Origin: an uncultured Xanthobacteraceae bacterium
GTDB taxonomy: Bacteria; Pseudomonadota; Alphaproteobacteria; Rhizobiales; Xanthobacteraceae
DNA length: 18,112 bases
Reading direction: 5' to 3'
NCBI GenBank assembly: GCA_955652195.1
Contig: CATPBC010000072.1
Coordinates: 1-18,112 of the forward strand
This document shows positions 1 to 6,464 of the stretch, in pieces. Below the pieces are notes generated by a model. The model ran no database searches, was not told where the DNA came from, and saw only the letters and a program-made list of their open reading frames with translations. Position 1 is the stretch's first letter. Every line of letters starts with the position of its first letter. The position numbers and the translations under genes were made by a program.

Positions 1-161
1 GCTATGGGCGTCACGCGTCCGGCATTATCGGCGGCTTTCTCGGTCGCGTCCGAAGCTTTGGCGAGGGTGGTGCGTGCAGTGTCCACGGCAGGCGACGCTA
101 GCAAATATTGCCGCCTCATGCCCGGCGCTTGTGTCGAACATCCACATTTAATGCAGGGCAT
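1..161 (-). other. Window-edge segment, possible 5' end of a leftward gene (uncertain)
   Basis: No gene can be named here. On the minus strand a frame opens at an ATG at 161 (or 119) and runs off the window start. Its distal part reads as an Ala/Lys/Asp-rich helical stretch (KASDATEKAADNAGRVT) with mostly G or C in third positions. The plus strand is also open from 4 to 198 and encodes 64 residues of no family I recognise. Neither start has a convincing ribosome binding site. The minus-strand reading would be divergent from the binding-protein gene that starts at 211. Confidence 0.2.
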
Positions 162-210
162 CGCCGGAATTGCGATATTAGTATATGCCGCTGGCTGAAG
201 GATGACGGCG

Positions 211-1203
211 ATGAAGCGACGAGATGTTATCATTGCTGGCGGGCTCGCCGCCGCTTGGCCACTTGTTACGCACGCACAACAGGACGAACGAACGCGCCGG
301 ATCGGCGTCTTGATGGGCTACGCGGAAACCGATCCAGTTGCGCAATCTCTAGTCGCGACGTTTCGAGATGCACTGACAAAGCTGGGGTGGCTGGAAAATC
401 GCAATCTTCGGCTTGACCTCCGCTGGGCTGCCGGTGACGCAGATAAAATCAATAAGTTTGCCAAAGAGCTGGTCGAGCTGCACCCGGATGCAATCCTGGG
501 TCAGGACACGCCGGTAACCACCGTCCTTGCGCGCCAGACGCGAACAATTCCAATCGTGTTCGCAGTCGTAGCCGATCCAATCGGCACGGGGCTTGTTGCA
601 AGCCTCGCCCATCCCGGTGGCAACATCAGTGGCTTTTCGTCAAATGATTCCGGGCTTGGCGGTAAATGGGTTGAGCTATTAAGGGAAATTGCGCCGCGCA
701 CCACGCGTGCCGCTGTGTTGTTCAATCCGGCAACGACTTCCCTGTTCGTTCAGTCCTACCTGGCTCCTATTCAAGCCGCCGCTTCATCCTTTAGTATCGT
801 GGTCAATGCTGCTCCGGTTTCAGAAAAGAATCAGATAGAATCGATTATTGCTGAACAAGCCCGCAATCCGGGCGGTAGCCTCATAGTATTACCCGACCAA
901 TCCAACACCACAAATCGCGACTTGATCATCGCGCTAACGGCCCGCTACGCCATTCCTGCGATTTACTACAACCGATTCTTCGTGAAATCGGGCGGGTTGA
1001 TCGCCTACGGTATTGATTTTGCCGAATCATATCGGCAGGCAGCGGGATACATCGATCGGATCCTCAAGGGTGCGAAACCTGCCGATCTGCCGGTCCAGCA
1101 ACCGACCAAATATGAATTGACCATCAACGTGAAGACAGCTCAAGCGCTGGGTCTTTACGTGCCGGTACATCTGCAACAAGTCGCCGACGAGGTGATCGAA
1201 TAA
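211..1203 (+). CDS. Orphan ABC-type substrate-binding protein (ABC_sub_bind / TrpX-like family)
   Basis: The product is a 330-residue periplasmic binding protein of the pfam04392 type, a family often labelled tryptophan/tyrosine transport; the real ligand is unknown. The N-terminus MKRRDVIIAGGLAAAWPLVT followed by HAQQ is a twin-arginine-like signal peptide, probably cut after HA or HAQ near residue 23. The mature part has the family pattern RIGVLMG, a DALTKLGW segment, DPIGTGLVASLAHPGGNISG and a C-terminal YELTINVKTAQALGL. I chose ATG 211 because GAAGGA at 197-202 sits 8 nt upstream; the in-frame ATG at 202 overlaps that site. There is no permease or ATPase beside it, as is common for this family in Hyphomicrobiales. 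Parts of it, such as 781-840, are clearly more AT-rich than the rest of the window. It is convergent with the amidohydrolase, with only 32 nt between stop codons. Confidence 0.88.
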   Translation: MKRRDVIIAGGLAAAWPLVTHAQQDERTRRIGVLMGYAETDPVAQSLVATFRDALTKLGWLENRNLRLDLRWAAGDADKINKFAKELVELHPDAILGQDTPVTTVLARQTRTIPIVFAVVADPIGTGLVASLAHPGGNISGFSSNDSGLGGKWVELLREIAPRTTRAAVLFNPATTSLFVQSYLAPIQAAASSFSIVVNAAPVSEKNQIESIIAEQARNPGGSLIVLPDQSNTTNRDLIIALTARYAIPAIYYNRFFVKSGGLIAYGIDFAESYRQAAGYIDRILKGAKPADLPVQQPTKYELTINVKTAQALGLYVPVHLQQVADEVIE

Positions 1204-1235
1204 GACGGCGTACTCTTCCTGACCTGTGAAGCAAA

Positions 1236-2261
1236 TTACTTCACCAGCTTCTTGCCGGTGACAGCCTCGAGGTTCTTGTAGAACACCTTCTCGGCGGTCG
1301 CCTTGTCGAGCTTGAGCGAATCCAGGATTTTCAGCGTCTCGCGCGGATACATCGTCCCGCCTTCGGGATCGAACGGGCAATCCGACGCGAATACGATCTT
1401 GTCGATCGGAAAGAATTCCATGCCGGCCTTGGTCGCGGGAACCGCGGTGAAGGCCGCGGTGTCGGCCCAGAAATCCTGCTTGAAATAATCGAGCACCCGC
1501 TTCTTGAGGTTCTTGCGCAGCGAGACGTAATCCTCATCCGTGGTGCGCGACCCCATGACGTCGTTGCCCGGACCGATGCGGCCTTCCAGCATCGGCACGA
1601 TGCCGCCGAAATGGTGCGTGATGATTTTCAGGTTGGGATAAGTATCCATGATCTTGGAATAGACCAGCCGGATCATGGCGCATGCGGTCTCGTAGGACCA
1701 GCCGAAGGTCCACCAGATTTCGTAAAGCGATTTATCTTCGTCGATGTAATCCGGCATTTCGGCGCCGCGCGCCGGATGCAGCCAGATCGGCGCGCCGAGT
1801 TCGTTCATTTTTTTCCAGAACGGCGCATATTGCGGCCGGTCGAGCGGCTTGCCGGCGACATTAGTATAAATTTGCACGCCGAGCGCGCCGTTCTTGAGCG
1901 CGCGCTCCGCCTCGCCGACCCCGGCGTCGGCCGCGGCTAGCGAGACCTGCGCGACCCAGCCCGGAAAGTGATCTCTTTCCTTGGCGACCAGCTCGGCAAG
2001 GCCGTCATTGATGATGCGGCAGAACTCGTCGATGTCGCGAGGCGTCTTGGCGAAACGTTCGACCGGCGGCTGCGGATAGGACAGGATCTGCTGATAATCC
2101 TTGTGGCCGTCGACGATTTTCTTGCGCACATCAAGATCGTACAGAGCCGGCAGCGAGCGCACGCGCTTGCCCATGTCTTTGTAGTCGGCGGCGACCTCAT
2201 TGAGCTTGTCGAAGAATTTCTGCGGAAAAAAGTGGGTATACGCGTCAATGCGCATGGTCAT
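1236..2261 (-). CDS. Amidohydrolase_2 family protein (ACMSD / OMA-hydratase-like) with altered HxH motif
   Basis: This is a 341-residue TIM-barrel amidohydrolase of the family that includes aminocarboxymuconate-semialdehyde decarboxylase, gamma-resorcylate decarboxylase and 4-oxalomesaconate hydratase (LigJ). Visible metal-site motifs are WLHPARG (H162), ITHHFGG (H216/H217) and FASDCPFDPEGG (D294). The N-terminal HxH motif reads D-A-Y-T-H (Y8, H10), so the first His is Tyr. I chose ATG 2261 because GGGAGAG on the minus strand (2276-2270) lies 8 nt upstream; TTG at 2267 and ATG at 2255 are also in frame. It is the last gene of the leftward cluster, 83 nt after the thioesterase. By context it could decarboxylate or hydrate an aromatic or muconate-type intermediate, and could replace the missing LigJ step. 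The substrate cannot be read from sequence. Confidence 0.85.
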   Translation of the reverse strand: MTMRIDAYTHFFPQKFFDKLNEVAADYKDMGKRVRSLPALYDLDVRKKIVDGHKDYQQILSYPQPPVERFAKTPRDIDEFCRIINDGLAELVAKERDHFPGWVAQVSLAAADAGVGEAERALKNGALGVQIYTNVAGKPLDRPQYAPFWKKMNELGAPIWLHPARGAEMPDYIDEDKSLYEIWWTFGWSYETACAMIRLVYSKIMDTYPNLKIITHHFGGIVPMLEGRIGPGNDVMGSRTTDEDYVSLRKNLKKRVLDYFKQDFWADTAAFTAVPATKAGMEFFPIDKIVFASDCPFDPEGGTMYPRETLKILDSLKLDKATAEKVFYKNLEAVTGKKLVK

Positions 2262-2344
2262 AGGCAATTCTCTCCCTTTGTCGGCTAGGCTTCTAAGGCG
2301 GGGCGGAGCCGAATTGCTTTAGCATCACCTTTTCGCCGCGTCAC

Positions 2345-2785
2345 TTAGCGTGACGTGACAAGGCTGGCATGCGTCAACCGCGCGACGACCGCCGCCGACA
2401 TGGCTTGCGCTTTCATGCGCCTGGGATCGTTCGCATCGCGGATCACCCATACGCGCGTTTCGAATCCTTCGACGGCGAGCGCGCCGCCATGCATCAGGCG
2501 ATGCTCGATCTTGAAGCTCGACCGCCCGCATCCGGCCACCGCGCTGTCGATCGTAACTTCGTCGCCAAAGCGCGTCGGCAGCAGGAATCGTGCGCGGGTC
2601 TCGACCAGCGGGTGACCGGCAAAATTATAGGCCTTGAGATATTCGATCTTCTTCATGCCGAGCGCGCGCTCGATCAGCATCGTGGTCGAAACGTCGAAAA
2701 ACTCGAAATAGCGCGCAAAGAAAATAATTCCGGCCGGGTCGCAGTCGCCCCATTCGATTCGCGTTTTCCGGGTGTTGGTGAACAT
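2345..2785 (-). CDS. 4-hydroxybenzoyl-CoA thioesterase family protein (hotdog fold)
   Basis: This 146-residue single hotdog-domain acyl-CoA thioesterase hydrolyses an aroyl-CoA to the free acid plus CoA in the cytoplasm. The N-terminal block EWGDCDPAGIIFFARYFEFF is the hallmark of the Pseudomonas CBS3-type 4-hydroxybenzoyl-CoA thioesterase, in which the Asp of DPAG (D16 here) is the catalytic carboxylate. Length is normal for the family. Following synthetase, hydratase and dehydrogenase genes, it most likely releases 4-hydroxybenzoate, vanillate or protocatechuate after side-chain shortening. The start ATG at 2785 gives the conserved N-terminus, but the sequence just upstream on the minus strand is the heptamer array and holds no purine-rich ribosome binding site. 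Translation may depend on an unusual leader or on readthrough from the dehydrogenase gene. Confidence 0.9.
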   Translation of the reverse strand: MFTNTRKTRIEWGDCDPAGIIFFARYFEFFDVSTTMLIERALGMKKIEYLKAYNFAGHPLVETRARFLLPTRFGDEVTIDSAVAGCGRSSFKIEHRLMHGGALAVEGFETRVWVIRDANDPRRMKAQAMSAAVVARLTHASLVTSR

Positions 2786-2786
2786 G

Positions 2787-2899
2787 GGTCAGGTGTCAGG
2801 TATCAGGTGATCAGGTAACAGATTTCAGGGATCAGGTAGCAGGAATCAGGAGAGTTCTGATACCTGATTCCTGGTACCTGATCCCTGTTACCTGGGACC
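2787..2899. repeat. Converging heptamer array that folds into one long hairpin
   Basis: The left half is a run of degenerate 7-bp units on the plus strand: GGTGTCA (2792), GGTATCA (2799), GGTGATCA (2806, 8 bp), GGTAACA (2814), GATTTCA (2821), GGGATCA (2828), GGTAGCA (2835), GGAATCA (2842). After GGAGAGTTC (2849-2857) come complementary units: TGATACC (2858), TGATTCC (2865), TGGTACC (2872), TGATCCC (2879), TGTTACC (2886), TGGGACC (2893). Unit order is mirrored, so GGTAACA, GGGATCA, GGTAGCA and GGAATCA can pair with TGTTACC, TGATCCC, TGGTACC and TGATTCC, with one extra left unit (GATTTCA). The array fills the gap between the dehydrogenase and thioesterase genes. The dehydrogenase stop codon (2888-2890) and last codons lie inside it. 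Confidence 0.9.
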
Positions 2900-3652
2900 C
2901 ATGCGCAGCGCGCCGTCGAGCCGCACGACTTCGCCATTGAGATAGCGATTCTCGATCATGTGGCGCACGAGCGCGGCGAATTGCGGCGGCTGGCCGAGCA
3001 GTTTCGGAAACGGCACCGAGGCGGCCAGGCTTTGTTGCGCGGCTTGCGGCAGCGCATGCAGCATCGGGGTGGTGAAAATTCCCGGCGCAATGCCGTTGAC
3101 GCGGATGCCGAACTGGGCGAATTCGCGCGCCGCCGGCAGAATGAGCCCAACGACGCCGGCCTTCGAGGCGGCATAAGCCGCCTGGCCGATCTGACCCTCA
3201 TAGGCGGCGACTGAGGCGGTGCAGACGATGATGCCGCGCTCGCCCTCTTGCAGCGGTTCGAGCGCCGCCATCGCGGCCGCGGCGAGCCGCATCACATTGA
3301 ATGTGCCGATCAGGTTGATCTCGATAACGCGCGCGAAATCAGCAAGCGGCATCGGCCCGTCGCGGCCGACGATGCGCTTGGCGGGTCCGATGCCGGCGCA
3401 ACTGACCACAATGCGCGGCGTGCCGTGATCGGCGGCGGCCTTGGCGAGCGCTTTCTGCGTCGCGGTGCTGTCGGTCACGTCGCAATGGATGGCGATGCCG
3501 TTGACGGCGGTCGCGGCTTCGGCGGCGCCCTTGTCATTGACGTCGAGGATCGCGACTTTGGCGCCGGCCTCGGCAAGCATGCGCGCGGTCGCCGCGCCAA
3601 GACCGGACGCGCCGCCGGTTACGATCGCGGCATGGTTACGGATGATGTCCAT
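2888..3652 (-). CDS. Short-chain dehydrogenase, type II 3-hydroxyacyl-CoA dehydrogenase-like
   Basis: This is a 254-residue classical SDR. The Rossmann cofactor motif TGGASGLG is at 12-19, an acidic residue at the end of beta-2 (ILDV, D37) suggests NAD, the NAG-like motif is SCAGIG near 84-89, and the catalytic residues are S147, Y160 and K164 in YAASK. The whole resembles HSD17B10-type 3-hydroxyacyl-CoA dehydrogenases (CTASVAAYEGQIGQAAYAAS, then GIAPGIFTTPM). Role by context: oxidation of the 3-hydroxy-3-arylpropanoyl-CoA made by the hydratase to the 3-keto thioester that the thiolase cleaves. The start at 3652 gives the family N-terminus; the leader has only a weak AAGAA-like site. The gene is bracketed by repeats on both sides: a 15-bp tandem repeat over its start and the heptamer array over its stop. 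Confidence 0.9.
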   Translation of the reverse strand: MDIIRNHAAIVTGGASGLGAATARMLAEAGAKVAILDVNDKGAAEAATAVNGIAIHCDVTDSTATQKALAKAAADHGTPRIVVSCAGIGPAKRIVGRDGPMPLADFARVIEINLIGTFNVMRLAAAAMAALEPLQEGERGIIVCTASVAAYEGQIGQAAYAASKAGVVGLILPAAREFAQFGIRVNGIAPGIFTTPMLHALPQAAQQSLAASVPFPKLLGQPPQFAALVRHMIENRYLNGEVVRLDGALRMGPR

Positions 3653-3695
3653 GATCAGTTCTTGTCATGATCAGCTCAACCATGATCAGCTCACC
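3650..3695. repeat. Three tandem copies of a 15-16 bp repeat joining two genes
   Basis: Units start at 3650 (CATGATCAGTTCTTGT, 16 bp), 3666 (CATGATCAGCTCAAC) and 3681 (CATGATCAGCTCACC). The palindromic core TGATCA is in each. The unit at 3681 lies over the end of the synthetase gene, giving its stop TGA at 3688-3686. The unit at 3650 gives the ATG of the dehydrogenase. The 33-nt gap between the two genes is therefore almost entirely repeat. Slippage by one unit would change the spacing by 15 bp. Confidence 0.8.
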
Positions 3696-5572
3696 TCGGC
3701 GGTTTGCTTGGCGCCCGCCACAATGACATGCGGCGGCGGCGGCTCGGCGTAAAGTGCTTCGACCGCAGCGGCGCGATGCGCCAGCACCGCGTGCTGATTG
3801 ATCGATCCTTTATCGGTCATTTCGCCGATGTCGAGCGAGGGCGGCTCGGCAAGCAGAACGGCGCGGGCAATGCGCCCCGAAGTCCCGGTGCCGGCGGCGG
3901 CGAAGCTGTCGAGGCGCTGCCTAAAGGCCGCCGTCACGCGGCGCTCGGCGAGCAATTGCGGCACCGAGGCGTCCGCCGCGAGATCGGGAACGATTTTGCG
4001 GCAGGCCTCGAGATCCGGAAAAATCAACGCCGTGACCTCGTCGCGCTCGGCCCCGGCCAGCACCACGTCGCGGACCAGCGGCGCGCAATGGGCAATGAAG
4101 GCGGCGCGCACCGGTCCAACGCTGACCCAGGTGCCAGTCGCGAGCTTGAAGTCCTCGGCGAGGCGGCCGTCGAACAGCATGCCTTTGCCGGGATCGTCCG
4201 CGTCGGCGAATTTCAACGCGTCGCCGATCTTGTAGAAGCCGTCTTCGTCGAAGGCTTGCGCGCTCAAGGCCGGATCGCGCCAATAGCCCGGCATGATGTT
4301 GTCGCCTTTGAGCCGCGCTTCGAGCTTGCCGTCGCGCGGTACGAGCTTGAGCGTGACCCCGGGCAGCGGCACGCCGATCGAGCCGGCCCGCTCGGAGTGC
4401 CAGCTGCAAGCGAGCGCCGCTGGCGCGGTTTCGGTCGAGCCGAGGCTCGACATGAACACGATGCGCTCGCCGGCCGTCTTCACGGCAAGCTCCTCAAAGG
4501 CGTCGAGCACGTGCTGGGCGAGCGCTGCGCCGGCATAGAACATCACCTTGAGCCGGCGGAAGAAGGTTTCGCGCAATGCCGCGTCCGCAGTCAGATAAGG
4601 CAGCAGCATTTCAAAGCCCTTCGGCACATTGAAATAAATGGTCGGCGCGATCTCGCGCAGATTGCGCACCGTGGTTTCAATGGCGCCGGGGAGCGGCTTG
4701 CCCTCGTCGATATAGAGCGAGCCGCCATTGTCGAGCACGAGGCCGAAATTGTGATTGCTGCCGAACGTATGATTCCACGGCAGCCAATCGACGATGGTCG
4801 GCGGCTCGTCGGCCAGGAACACAAGTCCGGCGCGGATCATCGCCTGATTGGCGCAGAGCATGCGATGGGTGTTTTCGACGCCCTTCGGCCGCCCGGTCGA
4901 TCCGGAGGTGAACAGAATCTTCGCCGGCCAATCCGGTTCAACCCGTGCATGCGCTTGGTCGACCTCGGCCGTAGCCGGCGTTTGCAACAGCCCCGCAAAC
5001 GCTGTGGCCGCGCGCTCGGCGGGCGGATTGGCCGCGACCACGACCTCGACGTCGCGCGGCAGCGCGGCAGCAATGGCGCGCGCGAACGCGGCGCCGTTGG
5101 CGGCAAACACCAAGCCGGGCGAAAGGATTTCGACAATGGCTTTGAGCTTGCCGAAGTCCTGCGACAACAACGAGTAGGGCACCGAGATCGGCGCATAGGG
5201 AATGCCGACATGCATGGCGGCCAGCCCGAGCAGTGCATGTTCGATATCGTTGCCGGAGAGAATGGCGACTGGCCGTTGCGCGCTCAAGCCGCGTTGCAGC
5301 AGCGCCGCGGCGAGCGCGCGCACGGCGGCGAGCGTTTGCGCGTAGCTCATGGTGCGCCAGCCGCCGCTGGCATCGCGCTGCGCCAGGAATATACGGTCCG
5401 GCGCGGCTTTGGCCCAATGCGCCAGGCGCTCGGTCAGCATGCGCGGATAGGCCGGCAGCGGATGCGGCGAGCGCATCAGAATGGCGCCGTCGCTGTGCCG
5501 CTCGACAACGACATCCGGCGGCCCGAGCTTGACCGGCCGCAGCGGCGGCTGCGCTTGCCCGGAGCGGATCAT
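3686..5572 (-). CDS. fcs: Feruloyl-CoA synthetase (hydroxycinnamate-CoA ligase)
   Basis: This 628-residue ANL-superfamily acyl-CoA synthetase uses ATP and CoA to activate a hydroxycinnamate via an acyl-adenylate. The P-loop LFTSGSTGRPKG lies at about 219-230. A8 reads FDGRLAEDFKLATGTWVSVG, a form I associate with feruloyl-CoA synthases rather than generic fatty acyl ligases. The A10 lysine is in TDKGSINQHAVL (about K588). Length is as expected for this subfamily. The start at 5572 overlaps the stop of the upstream hydratase as ATGA, a usual sign of translational coupling, although the frame is open further upstream to 6097 inside the hydratase gene. The pair is therefore one operon unit. Ferulate, p-coumarate and caffeate are all possible substrates; sequence alone does not choose between them. 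Confidence 0.92.
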   Translation of the reverse strand: MIRSGQAQPPLRPVKLGPPDVVVERHSDGAILMRSPHPLPAYPRMLTERLAHWAKAAPDRIFLAQRDASGGWRTMSYAQTLAAVRALAAALLQRGLSAQRPVAILSGNDIEHALLGLAAMHVGIPYAPISVPYSLLSQDFGKLKAIVEILSPGLVFAANGAAFARAIAAALPRDVEVVVAANPPAERAATAFAGLLQTPATAEVDQAHARVEPDWPAKILFTSGSTGRPKGVENTHRMLCANQAMIRAGLVFLADEPPTIVDWLPWNHTFGSNHNFGLVLDNGGSLYIDEGKPLPGAIETTVRNLREIAPTIYFNVPKGFEMLLPYLTADAALRETFFRRLKVMFYAGAALAQHVLDAFEELAVKTAGERIVFMSSLGSTETAPAALACSWHSERAGSIGVPLPGVTLKLVPRDGKLEARLKGDNIMPGYWRDPALSAQAFDEDGFYKIGDALKFADADDPGKGMLFDGRLAEDFKLATGTWVSVGPVRAAFIAHCAPLVRDVVLAGAERDEVTALIFPDLEACRKIVPDLAADASVPQLLAERRVTAAFRQRLDSFAAAGTGTSGRIARAVLLAEPPSLDIGEMTDKGSINQHAVLAHRAAAVEALYAEPPPPHVIVAGAKQTAEVS

Positions 5573-6354
5573 GTGCGCGCGACTTTCGGCGCGCGTTTTT
5601 CCAGAAACGCTTTGAGCCGCGCCTTGGCTTCGTCGTCGCCCTGCGCGATCGCCGCCGCCAGCGCTTCGGTAATGAAGCCAGCGGCCGGATCGCTGCGCGC
5701 GATGCGCGGCAGCAGATGCATCACCGCGAAATTGGTGAACGGCGCATTGCTGGCGATGCGGTGCGCTAGCTCCATTCCCTTGGCGAAACCCTGGCCTTCG
5801 TCGACGAGGTACTGCGACAGCCCGATGGTCTGGCCCTCTTCGGCGGACAACGTGCGCGCGGTCAGCATCATGTCCATGACGCGCGCGGCGCCGATCAGCG
5901 GCGGCAGCCGCACCGAACCGCCGCCGCCGATATAAATGCCGCGGCTGCCTTCGGGCAGCGCGTAGAACGCATTGCGCTCGGCAACGCGCACATGCGCCGC
6001 CGCCGCCAGTTCCAGTCCGCCGCCGACCACGGCGCCGTGCAGGACGGCGACCACCGGCACGCTGCCGAACTCCATGCGCTCGAAGGCGCGGTGCCAAGAT
6101 CGCGAATGCGCGATCCCATCGAATGTCTTGCGATCGACCAGCTCGGTCAGGTCGAGCCCGGCGCTGAAATTATCGCCTTCGCCGCATAGCACCACCGCGC
6201 GGATATCGTCTGGGAGCGTCGAGAAGAACGTCTCGATGCCCGCCACCATCGGATCGTTGAGCGCGTTGCGCTTTTGCGCGCGGTTAAGCCGCAGCACCGC
6301 GATCGCGCCATGCCGCTCGGCTTTCAGCGAGGAAGGAAGCTCGGACCAGGACAT
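5569..6354 (-). CDS. Enoyl-CoA hydratase/isomerase (crotonase) family, hydroxycinnamoyl-CoA hydratase candidate
   Basis: This 261-residue crotonase-fold enzyme has the oxyanion-hole segments FSAGLDL (63-69) and VVGGGLELA (109-117). Both glutamates used by enoyl-CoA hydratase are present with the canonical 20-residue spacing: E115 in GGLEL and E135 in ALPEG. That favours hydration across the side-chain double bond over a retro-aldol hydratase-lyase, and the neighbouring dehydrogenase, thiolase and thioesterase would be pointless if a lyase released the aldehyde directly. The start at 6354 has GAGGCGAGA just upstream on the minus strand. It is 110 nt downstream of the binding-protein gene and overlaps the synthetase by 4 nt. 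A ring-type or other acyl-CoA substrate cannot be excluded. Confidence 0.87.
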   Translation of the reverse strand: MSWSELPSSLKAERHGAIAVLRLNRAQKRNALNDPMVAGIETFFSTLPDDIRAVVLCGEGDNFSAGLDLTELVDRKTFDGIAHSRSWHRAFERMEFGSVPVVAVLHGAVVGGGLELAAAAHVRVAERNAFYALPEGSRGIYIGGGGSVRLPPLIGAARVMDMMLTARTLSAEEGQTIGLSQYLVDEGQGFAKGMELAHRIASNAPFTNFAVMHLLPRIARSDPAAGFITEALAAAIAQGDDEAKARLKAFLEKRAPKVART

Positions 6355-6415
6355 TCTCGCCTCACAACGAGCGTGTGATTAGGGCGCGATTAAGCTTGCG
6401 GCATTCGTCAGCAAC

Positions 6416-6455
6416 AAACCGGCCATTGCCGCTGCGGTCAAGATGCCGGCCGTTT
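6416..6455 (-). terminator. Possible weak stem-loop between binding-protein and hydratase genes
   Basis: On the minus strand CCGGCAT and ATGGCCGG can pair with one bulge across a loop of about 16 nt, followed by TTTGTTG. This could be a leaky terminator or 3' stabiliser that lets the binding protein be made in excess over the downstream enzymes. The T run is short and interrupted, so it is a weak candidate. Confidence 0.3.
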
Positions 6456-6464
6456 AAGCGAACT

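Noticed and set aside
1226..1244. GTGAAG / CTTCAC hairpin as a terminator between the convergent genes
   Set aside because: The stem is only 6 bp, has no T run on either strand and overlaps the amidohydrolase stop region; it is within chance expectation.
2787..2899. Heptamer array as a CRISPR
   Set aside because: Units are 7-8 bp with no spacers, the array inverts halfway and no cas gene is near.
3704..5935. A 743-codon open frame on the plus strand across the synthetase and hydratase genes
   Set aside because: It is antisense to two well-supported genes, and its product is Arg/Gly/Ala/His-rich with no family motifs. High-GC coding sequence often leaves such frames open.
5573..6097. N-terminal extension of the feruloyl-CoA synthetase to 6097
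   Set aside because: The extra 175 codons lie wholly within the hydratase gene in another frame and show no ligase-family sequence; ATG 5572 gives the expected length and an ATGA overlap.
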